64,000 bases of DNA, from NCBI GenBank assembly GCA_035296325.1, contig DATHBD010000044.1, forward strand, positions 62,001 to 126,000, read 5' to 3'. The DNA comes from DATHBD01 sp035296325 (lineage in GTDB: Bacteria; Actinomycetota; Actinomycetes; Mycobacteriales; Micromonosporaceae). Within the stretch, counting starts at the first letter, position 1, and every line of letters starts with the position of its first letter. Shown in pieces: positions 46,979 to 55,933 of this stretch. The notes beneath the pieces were generated by a model. That model did not search any database. It worked only from the letters and a program-made list of their open reading frames with translations, and was not told where the DNA came from. The position numbers and the translations under genes were made by a program.

Positions 46979-48396
46979 GCCACCCCACCATCGACCGGGA
47001 CCGGATCTTCGCCGAGCTGGAGACGGCCCGACGGCGCAGCCTGGCGCTGACCAGCTGCCTGGACGAGCCGGACCTCACCGCCCAGCACTCGCCGCTGATG
47101 TCGCCGCTGGTCTGGGACCTGGCGCACATCGGCAACCAGGAGGAGCTGTGGCTGCTGCGCGCTGTCGGTGGCGCCGAGCCGATGCATCCGGAGATCGACG
47201 ATCTGTACGACGCCTTTCAGCACTCCCGGAGCGACCGGCCGAGTCTGCCGCTGCTCGGCGCGGCGGAGGCCCGCCGCTACGTCGCCACCGTCCGCGGTCG
47301 CGCGGTCGATCTGATCGACCGGGCCGATCTCGACCGGACCGGTCTCGACGGTGCCGGCTCGGACGCGGCCGGGGGTGCGCTGACCGCCGGCGGGTTCGTC
47401 TTCGGCATGGTCGTCCAGCACGAGCAGCAGCACGACGAGACGATGCTGGCCACGCACCAGCTCCGGGCCGGCCCGCCGGTGCTCTCCGCGCCGCCCCCGC
47501 CCCCGCCTCCGGCCGACCGGGCGACGCTGGCGGCTGAGGCGTTCGTGCCGGCCGGGCCGTTCACCATGGGCACCTCCACCGAGCTCTGGGCGCTGGACAA
47601 CGAACGCCCGGCGCACCAGGTCGACGTCGCGGCCTTCTGGATCGACACGGCGCCGGTCAGCAACGCGGCATACCAGGCGTTCATCGAGGGCGGTGGCTAC
47701 GACCGCGAGGAGTTCTGGACCACCGAGGGCTGGGCGCACCAGCGCCGGGCCGGCCTGCGCGCGCCGCTGTTCTGGTCCCGCGACGGCGGCGCGTGGCTGC
47801 GGCGGCGGTTCGGGCGGGTCGAGGAGGTGCCGCCGGAGGAGCCGGTGCAGCACGTGTGCTGGTATGAGGCGGCCGCGTACGCGCGATGGGCCGGCCGTCG
47901 CCTGCCCACCGAGGCGGAGTGGGAGAAGGCGGCCCGGCACGACCCGGGCACCGGACGTTCCCGGCGTTACCCGTGGGGCGACGACGACCCCGCACCCGGG
48001 CACGCCAACCTCGGTCAACGACATCTGCAGCCGGCGCCGGTCGGCAGCTACCCGGCCGGCACCTCGGCGTACGGGGTGCGGCAGCTGATCGGAGACGTGT
48101 GGGAGTGGACCTCGTCCGACTTCGCCGGCTATCCGGGCTTCCGGGCCTACCCCTACCGCGAGTACTCCGAGGTCTTCTTCGGGCCGGAGTACAAGGTGCT
48201 GCGCGGCGGCGCCTGGGCGACCGACCGGGTGGCGTGCCGGGGCACGTTCCGCAACTGGGACTACCCGATCCGGCGGCAGATCTTCGCCGGCTTCCGCACC
48301 GCCCGTAGCGCGACCTCCGATCCAGGCCCGGCCACCACCTCAGCGGCCACCACCCGCTCAGCGGCCACCACCCGGCCGAGTGCGGCCACCGGCTGA
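46975..48396 (+). CDS. egtB: Hercynine oxygenase EgtB (sulfoxide synthase)
   Basis: The 473-residue non-haem iron enzyme joins hercynine and gamma-glutamylcysteine with oxygen. The N-terminal DinB-like half gives the three-His iron site (WDLAHIGNQEELWL and HEQQHDETM), and the C-terminal FGE-sulfatase-like half has PAGPFTMGTS, RRLPTEAEWEKAAR and VLRGGAWAT. A Thr/Ala/Ser-rich tail of about 25 residues is an addition. The gene overlaps egtA by ATGA and egtC by TGATG. Confidence 0.94.
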   Translation: MSHPTIDRDRIFAELETARRRSLALTSCLDEPDLTAQHSPLMSPLVWDLAHIGNQEELWLLRAVGGAEPMHPEIDDLYDAFQHSRSDRPSLPLLGAAEARRYVATVRGRAVDLIDRADLDRTGLDGAGSDAAGGALTAGGFVFGMVVQHEQQHDETMLATHQLRAGPPVLSAPPPPPPPADRATLAAEAFVPAGPFTMGTSTELWALDNERPAHQVDVAAFWIDTAPVSNAAYQAFIEGGGYDREEFWTTEGWAHQRRAGLRAPLFWSRDGGAWLRRRFGRVEEVPPEEPVQHVCWYEAAAYARWAGRRLPTEAEWEKAARHDPGTGRSRRYPWGDDDPAPGHANLGQRHLQPAPVGSYPAGTSAYGVRQLIGDVWEWTSSDFAGYPGFRAYPYREYSEVFFGPEYKVLRGGAWATDRVACRGTFRNWDYPIRRQIFAGFRTARSATSDPGPATTSAATTRSAATTRPSAATG

Positions 48397-49175
48397 TGTG
48401 CCGCCACCTGGCGTACCTTGGTGCACCCACCCACCTGCGCACCCTGCTCGGTGACCCGCCGTACGGGCTGATCCGCCAGTCGTGGGCGCCGAGACGCCAG
48501 CGCTACGGCACGGTGAACGCGGACGGCTTCGGCGTCGGCTGGTACGCCGACGGCGACCCGGTCCCGGCGCGGTACCGGCGCGCCGGGCCGATCTGGGCGG
48601 ACCCGTCGTTTCTCGACCTTGCCCGGGTGACCCGCAGCTCCGCGGTGCTCGCCGCGGTGCGCTCGGCCACCGCCGGCACCGCGCCCGACGAGTCTGCGGC
48701 GGCGCCGTTCCGGACGGGTCGTTGGCTGTTCAGCCACAACGGCGCGATCGCCGGCTGGCCCGGCTCGGTGAGCGAGCTGGCTGCCACGCTCCCGCCGGGG
48801 CTGCTCCTCGATCTCGAGGCCCGCACCGACTCGGCGTTGCTGTGGGCCCTGGTCCGGCACCGGCTCGACGGCGGCGCGGGCGGGGGCGGCGCGGGCGGGG
48901 GCGGCGGGGGCGAGGGCGGCGCGCTGGCCGGCGCGGTCGCCGCCGTCGCTTCGCGGACCGACGCTCGGTTGAACCTGTTGCTCACCGACGGCACCATGAT
49001 CGCGGCCACGACCTACGGCGACACGCTGTCGTACCGGGTGCGCGACACCGACGTGCTCGTCGCCTCCGAGCCGGGCGATGACGAGCCGGGGTGGGTCGAC
49101 GTGCCGGACCGATCGGTGCTCGTGGCGGTCGCCGGCCACGTCACCGTCCAGCCGATGGAAGGGATCCCTACGTGA
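48396..49175 (+). CDS. egtC: Gamma-glutamyl-hercynylcysteine sulfoxide hydrolase EgtC
   Basis: This 259-residue class II amidotransferase-type hydrolase has the nucleophile Cys at position 2 (MCRHLAYLG), exposed after removal of Met, plus GTVNADGFGVGWY and FSHNGAIAGW. It removes glutamate from the EgtB product. A Gly-rich repeat near residues 155-175 (GGAGGGGAGGGGGGEGG) interrupts the domain. Its stop overlaps the egtD GTG. Confidence 0.93.
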   Translation: MCRHLAYLGAPTHLRTLLGDPPYGLIRQSWAPRRQRYGTVNADGFGVGWYADGDPVPARYRRAGPIWADPSFLDLARVTRSSAVLAAVRSATAGTAPDESAAAPFRTGRWLFSHNGAIAGWPGSVSELAATLPPGLLLDLEARTDSALLWALVRHRLDGGAGGGGAGGGGGGEGGALAGAVAAVASRTDARLNLLLTDGTMIAATTYGDTLSYRVRDTDVLVASEPGDDEPGWVDVPDRSVLVAVAGHVTVQPMEGIPT

Positions 49176-50143
49176 CGGAGTTGACCGTCGAGAACCGCCT
49201 GTCCGACAACTACCTCGCCATCGCGATGCGCGCCGATGTGCGGGCGGGGCTGACCGCCAGCCCCAAGCGGCTGCGTCCCGTGTGGTTCTACGACGCGCGG
49301 GGCAGTGCCCTGTTCGAGGAGATCACCCGCCTGCCAGAGTACTACCCGACCAGGGCGGAGCGGCAGATCCTGACCGCGGAGGCGGCCCGGATCGCCGCGG
49401 CCTGCCCGGCGACGACCCTGATCGAGCTCGGCTCGGGCTCGTCAGAGAAGACCCGACTGCTCATCACGGCCCTGCACGACGCCGGCACGCTGCGCCGCTA
49501 CGTACCCGTCGATGTCAGTCCCACGGCCGTGCTGGCCGCCGCGGAAGCGCTGCGGGCGGACTACCCGGAGGTTGCCGTCGCCGCGGTGGTGGCCGACTTC
49601 ACCGCTCATCTGGACGCTCTGCCCGGCGACGGCCCGCGGCTGATCGCGTTCCTCGGCAGTACCATCGGCAACTTCGCCCCGGACGAGCGCGCGGCGTTCC
49701 TGGCCGACATCCGGCGGTTGCTCGGGCCTGGCGACGCGCTGCTGCTCGGCACCGACCTGGTGAAGGATTCGTCGGTCCTGATCCCGGCGTACGACGACGC
49801 GGCCGGTGTGACGGCCGAGTTCAACCGCAACGTGCTCCGGGTGCTCAACCGCGAGCTGGGGGCGGACTTCGATCTTGCAGGGTACGAGCATGTGGCGGTC
49901 TGGGACGCGGCGAACGAGTGGATCGAGATGCGCCTGCGCGCGGTGCGTGGGCAGACCGTCAAGATTCCCGAGCTGGACCTCGTGGTGGAGTTCGCCGCCG
50001 GTGAGGAGCTGCGGACCGAGATTTCGGCGAAGTTCCGCCGGGACGGTGTGGCGGGGGAGCTGGCGGCGAGCGGGATGGAGCTGCGCCACTGGTGGACCGA
50101 TGCGGACGCCCGCTTCGCCCTGGCCCTGGTGGTCCCGAGGTAG
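49172..50143 (+). CDS. egtD: L-histidine N-alpha-methyltransferase EgtD
   Basis: The 323-residue AdoMet enzyme trimethylates histidine to hercynine. Characteristic segments are WFYDARGSALFEEITRLPEY, the AdoMet motif LIELGSGSSEKTR, FLGSTIGNF and FNRNVLRVLNRELGADF. GTG 49172 overlaps the egtC stop and has GGAAGGGA upstream. No egtE (C-S lyase) follows; a different oxidoreductase gene does. Confidence 0.95.
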   Translation: MTELTVENRLSDNYLAIAMRADVRAGLTASPKRLRPVWFYDARGSALFEEITRLPEYYPTRAERQILTAEAARIAAACPATTLIELGSGSSEKTRLLITALHDAGTLRRYVPVDVSPTAVLAAAEALRADYPEVAVAAVVADFTAHLDALPGDGPRLIAFLGSTIGNFAPDERAAFLADIRRLLGPGDALLLGTDLVKDSSVLIPAYDDAAGVTAEFNRNVLRVLNRELGADFDLAGYEHVAVWDAANEWIEMRLRAVRGQTVKIPELDLVVEFAAGEELRTEISAKFRRDGVAGELAASGMELRHWWTDADARFALALVVPR

Positions 50144-50220
50144 CGCGGTGGAGGCACGGGAGTGGGCGCGCTGGAGCCGCGGGCGGGTGTAGCCCCGCCG
50201 GATCGGGGAACACCTGCGGC

Positions 50221-51267
50221 ATGCGCGCATTGTGCCTGACCCCGCAGCAGACCGGCTCGCTGCGCCTTGCCGAGGACTTCCCGGAACCCGACGAGTCGGA
50301 GGGTCAGGTCCTCGTCCGTGGGCTGGCGATCGGGGTGTGCGGCACCGACCGGGAGATCATCTCGGGGGAGTACGGTGCGCCGCCACCGGGTGCCACGGAA
50401 CTGGTGCTGGGACACGAGTCGCTCGGCGAGGTGATCTCGGACAGCACCGGGCGGTACTCCCCGGGCCAGTTGGTCGCCGGCATCGTCCGGTTTCCGGATC
50501 CCGTCCCGTGCGTCAACTGCGCCGCCGGTGAGTGGGACATGTGCCGCAACGGGATGTTCACCGAGCGCGGGATCAAGGCCGTCCATGGCTTCGGCCGCGA
50601 ACGGTGGCGGGCCGAGCCGGATTTCCTGGTACCGCTGAACGCGGACCTCCGCGACGTCGGCGTCCTGCTCGAGCCGACCAGCGTGGTGGCCAAGGCCTGG
50701 GAGCACATCGAACGGATCGGTGCCCGCGCGACGTGGCGACCCGACACCGTCCTCGTCACCGGCGCCGGCCCGATCGGGCTGCTCGCCGCGATGCTGGGTC
50801 GGCAACGGGGGTTGAATGTGCACGTCCTGGACCGGGTGACGGAAGGGCGCAAGCCGGAACTGGTCGCGGAGATCGGCGCCACCTACCACGCCACCTCGGT
50901 CGCCGAGGTTCCCTTCGAACCGGACATCATCGTCGAGTGCACCGGTGCGTCCACCATCGTGCTCGAGGTGATGGACAAGGTCGGCCCGGACGGCATCGTG
51001 TGCCTGACCGGTGTCTCGTCCGCTGGCCGCCGGGTGACCGCCGACGCCGGCGCGCTCAACCGGGCGCTCGTACTGGAGAACAACGCCGTCTTCGGCTCGG
51101 TGAACGCGAACCGTCGGCACTGGGCGCTGGCCGCCGAAGCGCTGGGCCGAGCCGATCAGGCGTGGTTGGGCCGCCTGATCACCCGGCGGGTCGGCGTGAC
51201 CGACTACGCCGACGCCTTCGCCGCCCACCCCGAGGACATCAAGGTGCTCGTCGACCTGCAGCCGTAG
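50221..51267 (+). CDS. Zinc-dependent glucose 1-dehydrogenase-like MDR protein
   Basis: The 348-residue medium-chain dehydrogenase has CGTDREI (catalytic zinc Cys), LGHESLGEV (GHE motif), a structural-zinc-like cluster CVNCAAGEWDMC, and the cofactor motif VTGAGPIGLLAAML. The late ENNAVFGSVNANRRHW matches archaeal-type glucose dehydrogenases. It starts 77 bp after egtD, with a small CCCCG/CGGGG hairpin between, so it may be independently transcribed. Confidence 0.87.
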   Translation: MRALCLTPQQTGSLRLAEDFPEPDESEGQVLVRGLAIGVCGTDREIISGEYGAPPPGATELVLGHESLGEVISDSTGRYSPGQLVAGIVRFPDPVPCVNCAAGEWDMCRNGMFTERGIKAVHGFGRERWRAEPDFLVPLNADLRDVGVLLEPTSVVAKAWEHIERIGARATWRPDTVLVTGAGPIGLLAAMLGRQRGLNVHVLDRVTEGRKPELVAEIGATYHATSVAEVPFEPDIIVECTGASTIVLEVMDKVGPDGIVCLTGVSSAGRRVTADAGALNRALVLENNAVFGSVNANRRHWALAAEALGRADQAWLGRLITRRVGVTDYADAFAAHPEDIKVLVDLQP

Positions 51268-51280
51268 TACGACAGCATGC

Positions 51281-51312
51281 GGGGACGTTGCCGCCGTAGC
51301 GGCAACGTCCCC
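51281..51312. terminator. Strong bidirectional hairpin terminator
   Basis: GGGGACGTTGCCGC (51281-51294) and its complement (51299-51312) form a perfect 14-bp stem with a CGTA loop between the convergent dehydrogenase and helicase genes. Confidence 0.82.
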
Positions 51313-51330
51313 GGACGTTCGGCGATGCGG

Positions 51331-52944
51331 TCAGCGGCGGCCGAGGCGGCGACCGGCACCGGCCGAGAACGCAGCCGATGAGCTCAGTCGCGCGGAACCC
51401 GAGTCGCCCCCACCGGAGTACCCCTCGCTCGAGGACGAGCCCCGGATCGCGGACGTACCGTGGCCCGAGGACGTGCCCCGAGAGGACGAGCCGCGGCCCG
51501 AACCCTGCGCTGCCGACGAGCCGCGGCCCGAGGAGGAACCCCGGCCGGCGGACGAGCCGCGGGAGCCGCGACCGGACGAACCGGCGGCGCGGACGGGCTG
51601 CGTGTTCGCCGGTACCGGCACCGGGATGCCGGACGGCGTCCGGGCACCGGTGAGCCGGAAGAGCTCCGGGTGACCCGGCGACACGTCGGTGCTGCCCGGC
51701 CGCAGGCCGGCGGTGGCCATCAGGCGGGAGACCTCCCGCCGCTGGTGCGGCAGGACGATGGTGACCACGGTGCCGGACTGGCCGGCCCGTGCGGTGCGAC
51801 CGCCGCGGTGCAGGTAGTCCTTGCCGTCCGCGGGCGGGTCGACGTTGACGACCATGTCGAGGTCGTCGACGTGGATGCCGCGCGCCGCGACGTTCGTGGC
51901 GACCAGGGCGTCGAGCGCGCCGGTACGGAAGGCGTCCAGCGCGCGGGTGCGCTGCCCCTGCGCCTTGCCGCCGTGCAGCGCGGCTGCCCGGACGCCTCTG
52001 GCCAGCAGGTGCTTGGCGAGCCGGTCGGCGCCGTGCTTGGTGTCGACGAACATGATCACGCGCCCGTCGCGGGCGGCGATCTCGGTGACGGTGGCCTGCT
52101 TGTCAGCGAGTTCGACCTGCAGGATGTGGTGCTCCATCGTGGTGACCGACGCAGCCGGCGGGTCGACGGAGTGGGTCACCGGGTCCACCAGGAACCGGCG
52201 GACCAGCCGCTCGACATCGCGGTCCAGCGTCGCCGAGAACAGCATCCGCTGCCCGCCGGCCGGGACCTTGTCGAGCAGCGCGGTGACCTGCGGCAGGAAG
52301 CCGATGTCGGCCATCTGGTCGGCCTCGTCGATGACGGCGACGGCGACCTGGTCCAGCCGGCAGTCACCGCGGTTGACCAGGTCGGCCAACCGGCCGGGGG
52401 TGGCGACGACGATCTCCACGCCGCGGCGCAGCTCGTCGGCCTGCCGGCCGATGGAGAGCCCGCCGACCACGGTCGCGCAGCGCAGCCGCATCGCTGTGGC
52501 GTACGGGGTGAGCGCCGCCGCGACCTGCTGGGCGAGCTCACGGGTCGGGGTCAGCACCAGCGCGAGCGGCTGGCGCGGCTGCGCCCGCTGCCCGGCGGTG
52601 CGGGTCAGCATCGGCAGGCCGAAGGCGAGCGTCTTGCCCGAGCCGGTCTGACCGCGGCCGAGCACGTCGCGGCCGGCAAGCGCATCCGGCACGGTGGCCG
52701 ACTGGATGGCGAACGGCACGGTCACGCCGTTGTCGTCGAGCACCTTGATCAGTGCGGCGGGAAGCTTCAGTTCGGCGAACGAGGTGGCCAGCGGCTCGCG
52801 CGGCGTGGTCGGCGCGAAGCTGATCGGAGGGCCGGCCGGCGCAGCGGTACGCGGCGCACGCGAGTTGTACTGCGGGGCGCTGTACTGCGACGCGGCGGGA
52901 CGGCGCCGCGGGCGGCCGTGGGTGGGCATAGCGGTTGAAGTCAA
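51331..52944 (-). CDS. DEAD-box RNA helicase with long Ser/Gly/Arg tail
   Basis: The 537-residue helicase has the Q motif (PFAIQSATVP), motif I GQTGSGKTLAFG, PTRELAQQ, TPGRL, motif II DEAD (VIDEADQM), motif III FSATL, and motif VI HRGGRTARAG. The last 110 residues are rich in Ser, Gly and Arg (SSGRGSRGSSAGRGSSSG), an RNA-binding tail. TTG 52944 is preferred because GAGGAAG lies 7 nt upstream; ATG 52929 lacks such a site. The cold-shock gene lies just upstream on the same strand, which fits joint action on RNA structure. Confidence 0.9.
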   Translation of the reverse strand: MTSTAMPTHGRPRRRPAASQYSAPQYNSRAPRTAAPAGPPISFAPTTPREPLATSFAELKLPAALIKVLDDNGVTVPFAIQSATVPDALAGRDVLGRGQTGSGKTLAFGLPMLTRTAGQRAQPRQPLALVLTPTRELAQQVAAALTPYATAMRLRCATVVGGLSIGRQADELRRGVEIVVATPGRLADLVNRGDCRLDQVAVAVIDEADQMADIGFLPQVTALLDKVPAGGQRMLFSATLDRDVERLVRRFLVDPVTHSVDPPAASVTTMEHHILQVELADKQATVTEIAARDGRVIMFVDTKHGADRLAKHLLARGVRAAALHGGKAQGQRTRALDAFRTGALDALVATNVAARGIHVDDLDMVVNVDPPADGKDYLHRGGRTARAGQSGTVVTIVLPHQRREVSRLMATAGLRPGSTDVSPGHPELFRLTGARTPSGIPVPVPANTQPVRAAGSSGRGSRGSSAGRGSSSGRGSSAAQGSGRGSSSRGTSSGHGTSAIRGSSSSEGYSGGGDSGSARLSSSAAFSAGAGRRLGRR

Positions 52945-53113
52945 GGAGAGTCTTCCTCTTCACGGCACGTGTCGAGGGAGGCCTCCGCAGCGGGCAGTGC
53001 CCGGCGAAACATCACAAGAACGAACCTGTACTGGCTGGGAGTGGGTCGGACACCATCGCGCCGCGGCAACGCGCACCCGGAGGTGCGGCGCGGCCGCGGC
53101 GCGGTGTGCCGAA

Positions 53114-53317
53114 CTAGATGGGGCGGATGTTCGAGGCCTGCGGGCCCTTCTGGCCCTGGGTGATCTCGAACTCGACCCGCTGGTTCTCGTCGAGGCTGCG
53201 GTAGCCACTCGACGCGATTGCGGAGAAGTGGGCGAACACGTCAGCCCCGTTGTCGTCCGGCGTGATGAAGCCGAAGCCCTTGTCCGCGTTAAACCATTTT
53301 ACTGTACCGACAGCCAT
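53114..53317 (-). CDS. cspA: Cold-shock protein (CspA family)
   Basis: This 67-residue single cold-shock domain contains RNP1 KGFGFIT and RNP2 DVFAHFSAI. It binds single-stranded RNA and melts structure. ATG 53317 has GAAGGGAAAG upstream. A leader of roughly 150 nt with a terminator-like hairpin precedes it. Confidence 0.95.
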   Translation of the reverse strand: MAVGTVKWFNADKGFGFITPDDNGADVFAHFSAIASSGYRSLDENQRVEFEITQGQKGPQASNIRPI

Positions 53318-53743
53318 GTCTTTCCCTTCGCAAGGCTGGTGGAGGCCGCACTGCGCGGACCCCGTTGTTGCGGAATCGCCCTTTGGCGGAATAGACCGGC
53401 CAAAAACAACCAGCGCCGGGGTCGGGGACCCTTGGGCGCTGGCAAGGTATGTGGAAACGACTGCAACGGAGGAAGCGTAGCACAGCTCCGACCGGCACGT
53501 GCACGATCTCCCCTCGGCGCGTCGTCCGCTTCCCCGGAGCGGGCCATCCGTCGGCTCGGCCGGGACCCGGTGCTCTTCATGATCCGGTAAACGCGTGGTG
53601 GTTCCGGGGCCCGTTCAGCGACCACGACTCTTCCGGATCATGGATCGGACGAACCCTCTGATATCGCCCGAAACCGCCAGCCATCCAAAGAATAATGTCG
53701 CTGCGCAAGGCAATGGAAATGTGGGTGGGACACACTGGAGCAC
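53318..53743. other. Intergenic region: long cspA leader and sthA upstream DNA
   Basis: No gene is seen in 426 bases. On the minus strand a TACGCT -10 box (53479-53474) would start an RNA of about 150 nt before cspA, including the hairpin at 53410-53442. The right half (53500-53743) is the upstream region of the rightward sthA gene and includes a less GC-rich stretch near 53680-53730. Confidence 0.5.
53402..53442 (-). terminator. Terminator-like hairpin with U-tract in the cspA leader
   Basis: Read on the minus strand, CCAGCGCC pairs with GGCGCTGG (53442-53435 and 53417-53410), with further GC-rich pairing in the loop, and TTGTTTTTG follows. It lies about 80 nt before the cspA ATG and downstream of the likely -10 box, so it could act as an attenuator. 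Confidence 0.6.
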
Positions 53744-55147
53744 GTGTACGACTACGACGTGCTGGTCCTGGGCTCCGGCCCGGGTGGTCAGAAGGCAGCC
53801 ATCGCCGCCGCCAAACTCGGGCGCCGGGTGGCGATGATCGAGCGCCGCAACATGGTCGGTGGGGTGTGCATCAACACCGGCACCATCCCGTCCAAGACGC
53901 TGCGCGAGGCGGTGCTCTACCTGACCGGGATGAGCCAGCGGGACATGTACGGGCAGTCGTACCGGCTCAAGGACGACATCACCGTCGCCGACCTCGCGGC
54001 GCGCACGCAGCACGTGATCGGCCGTGAGATCGATGTGATCCGCAGCCAGCTCGCCCGCAACCGGGTGCGCCTGATCAGCGGCACCGCCCGGTTCGCCGAC
54101 CCGCACACCCTCGCGGTGCAGGAGGAGAACGGGCCGGAGGCGAAGTTCACCGCCGAGAAGATCATCATCGCGGCGGGGACCCGGCCGGCGCGACCGGACA
54201 GCGTGGAGTTCGACGACAAGACCGTCATGGACTCCGACGGCATCATCAATCTGGAGCGTGTGCCGCAGTCCATGATCGTGGTCGGCGCCGGCGTGATCGG
54301 GATCGAGTACGCGTCGATGTTCGCCGCGCTGGGCACCAAGGTCACCGTGGTGGAGCGACGGGACCGGATGCTGGAGTTCTGCGACCTCGAGATCATCGAG
54401 TCGCTCAAGTACCACCTGCGCGATCTCGCCGTGACGTTCCGCTTCAACGAAACCGTCAGCTCGGTCGAGCGGCACGCGGGTGGAGCGATCGCCGTCCTGG
54501 AGAGCGGCAAGCGGATCGCCGCGGACGCCGTCATGTACTCGGCCGGGCGCCAGGGCATGGGCGAGGAACTCATCCTCGCCAACGCCGGCCTGGAGGCGGA
54601 CAACCGCGGCCGGATCGCCGTGGACGCGTGCTTCCGGACGGCGGTGCCACACATCTACGCCGTCGGTGACATCATCGGCTTCCCCGCGCTGGCCTCCACG
54701 TCGATGGAGCAGGGGCGGCTCGCCGCCCACCACGCCTGCGACGAGCCGGTGCGCGAGATGCACGAGCTCCAGCCGATCGGCATCTACACGATTCCGGAGA
54801 TCAGCTTCGTCGGCCGGACCGAGGAGGAGCTGACCCAGGAGCGGATCCCGTTCGAGATGGGCATCGCCCGGTACCGCGAGCTGGCCCGCGGGCAGATCAT
54901 CGGCGACTCGTACGGCATGCTCAAGCTGCTGGTCTCCCCGGACAGCCGCAAGCTGCTCGGCGTGCACGTCTTCGGCACCGGCGCCACCGAGATCGTGCAC
55001 ATCGGGCAGACCGTGATGGGCTGTGGCGGCACGGTGGACTACCTCGTCGACGCCGTCTTCAACTACCCCACGCTCGCCGAGTCGTACAAGGTGGCGGCGC
55101 TCGATGCGATGAACAAGATGCGCCACATCGATCGGCTGCGCGCCTAG
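53744..55147 (+). CDS. sthA: Soluble pyridine nucleotide transhydrogenase (Si-specific)
   Basis: The 467-residue flavoprotein interconverts NADPH and NADH. It has the FAD motif VLGSGPGGQKAA (residues 8-19), GGVCINTGTIPSK with only one of the two redox cysteines of lipoamide dehydrogenases (the SthA hallmark), the NAD motif VVGAGVIGIEYASMFA, and YAVGDIIGFPALASTSMEQG. The start is GTG 53744. It stands alone between the cspA leader and a transposase scar. Confidence 0.92.
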   Translation: MYDYDVLVLGSGPGGQKAAIAAAKLGRRVAMIERRNMVGGVCINTGTIPSKTLREAVLYLTGMSQRDMYGQSYRLKDDITVADLAARTQHVIGREIDVIRSQLARNRVRLISGTARFADPHTLAVQEENGPEAKFTAEKIIIAAGTRPARPDSVEFDDKTVMDSDGIINLERVPQSMIVVGAGVIGIEYASMFAALGTKVTVVERRDRMLEFCDLEIIESLKYHLRDLAVTFRFNETVSSVERHAGGAIAVLESGKRIAADAVMYSAGRQGMGEELILANAGLEADNRGRIAVDACFRTAVPHIYAVGDIIGFPALASTSMEQGRLAAHHACDEPVREMHELQPIGIYTIPEISFVGRTEEELTQERIPFEMGIARYRELARGQIIGDSYGMLKLLVSPDSRKLLGVHVFGTGATEIVHIGQTVMGCGGTVDYLVDAVFNYPTLAESYKVAALDAMNKMRHIDRLRA

Positions 55148-55188
55148 GTGTAGTGCCCGTGGCCGTTGTGGACGGCGCGGCGGTCTGA

Positions 55189-55315
55189 TCATGAGGGAGA
55201 CCGGCCGGCGGTCTTCGCGCGCACCAGCAGATGCGCGACGCGGCCGGTCACGATCGTGAGCAGGTGCCCGGCGGCGAAGTTCCGGTCCGCCAGCAGCATG
55301 ACCCCGGCAGGTCAC
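55189..55315 (-). pseudogene. Remnant of an IS4-type transposase
   Basis: An open stretch on the minus strand reads PAGVMLLADRNFAAGHLL followed by TIVTGRVAHLLVRAKTAG, which matches the DRNF region of IS4-family transposases (the part before the second catalytic Asp). It is bounded by stop codons on both sides and no other transposase part is seen, so it is a decayed scar. Confidence 0.5.
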
Positions 55316-55483
55316 CGGTTGCCCATACCGCTGCCCTAATGGCACTTCAGCCGTCGCACTCCCGCGGCTAGCCTCCGCCTACGCCCTCCTCCTACGCCCT
55401 CGTCTCGCGACACGCCTGACACCCGCCGCCGCCCCTGAACTACCCGGCAAAGCCCCTATCCCGGCGGACTCCGCACAGCCTTG
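55316..55483. other. Intergenic DNA between the transposase scar and the RCC1 duplication
   Basis: No gene or clear signal is seen. The sequence contains a short CTACGCCCTC repeat (55378-55403) and is otherwise unremarkable. With the scar it makes a gap of about 390 bases after sthA. Confidence 0.4.
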
Positions 55484-55933
55484 CGAGTTGCCGATACGCG
55501 CGCGCCGCCACGCGTCATGTTGAGATCGGAGCGGTCATGCCAGCCGAGGTACCGGATTCGCGCCCGCCCGCTGCTGCGGCGGCGCCGTCGAAGCCGCGTC
55601 GGCGGCCGCGGCGTTGGCTGATCGGCAGTACCGACTTCAACGCCTTCCACACCGAGCCGGTGAGGCTCGGCGTCACCGGCGCCAGCCTGGTGGTGGTTAA
55701 CCACAAAGCGTGCGCGATTGACTCCGACGGGTACCTGTACTGCTGGGGCTCGAACGCGTTCGGGGCACTCGGGACCGGGGAGCCGGAGAGCGTGGTCCAC
55801 GCCGAGCCGGAACTGATTTCCGGCTGATCGCGTGGCGGCGCCACGGCACTCCCGACGCCACCGGCAACGCCACATTTTTGAAAGTTGTCGATACGCGTGC
55901 ACCGCCACGCGTCATGTTGAGATCGGAGTTTTC
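55484..55933. repeat. Direct repeat of the upstream region of the two RCC1-type genes
   Basis: The roughly 50 bases before ATG 55537 recur before ATG 55934 with few changes: GTTG[CT]CGATACGCG, CCGCCACGCGTCATGTTGA and GATCGGAG are shared. The copies are 397 bp apart. This shows a tandem duplication including promoter and ribosome site. Confidence 0.8.
55537..55827 (+). CDS. Internally deleted copy of the RCC1-repeat gene (96 aa)
   Basis: Residues 1-30 match the N-terminus of the next gene and residues 31-96 match its C-terminus (FHTEPVRLGVTGASL, ACAIDSDGYLYCWGSNAFGA). The membrane signal and nearly all RCC1 repeats are missing. The length difference is exactly 322 codons (966 bp) and the reading frame is kept. 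An ATCGGC-like microhomology sits at the junction. With one partial repeat and no signal peptide it is probably nonfunctional, though still open; ribosome site GGAG is present. Confidence 0.6.
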   Translation: MPAEVPDSRPPAAAAAPSKPRRRPRRWLIGSTDFNAFHTEPVRLGVTGASLVVVNHKACAIDSDGYLYCWGSNAFGALGTGEPESVVHAEPELISG

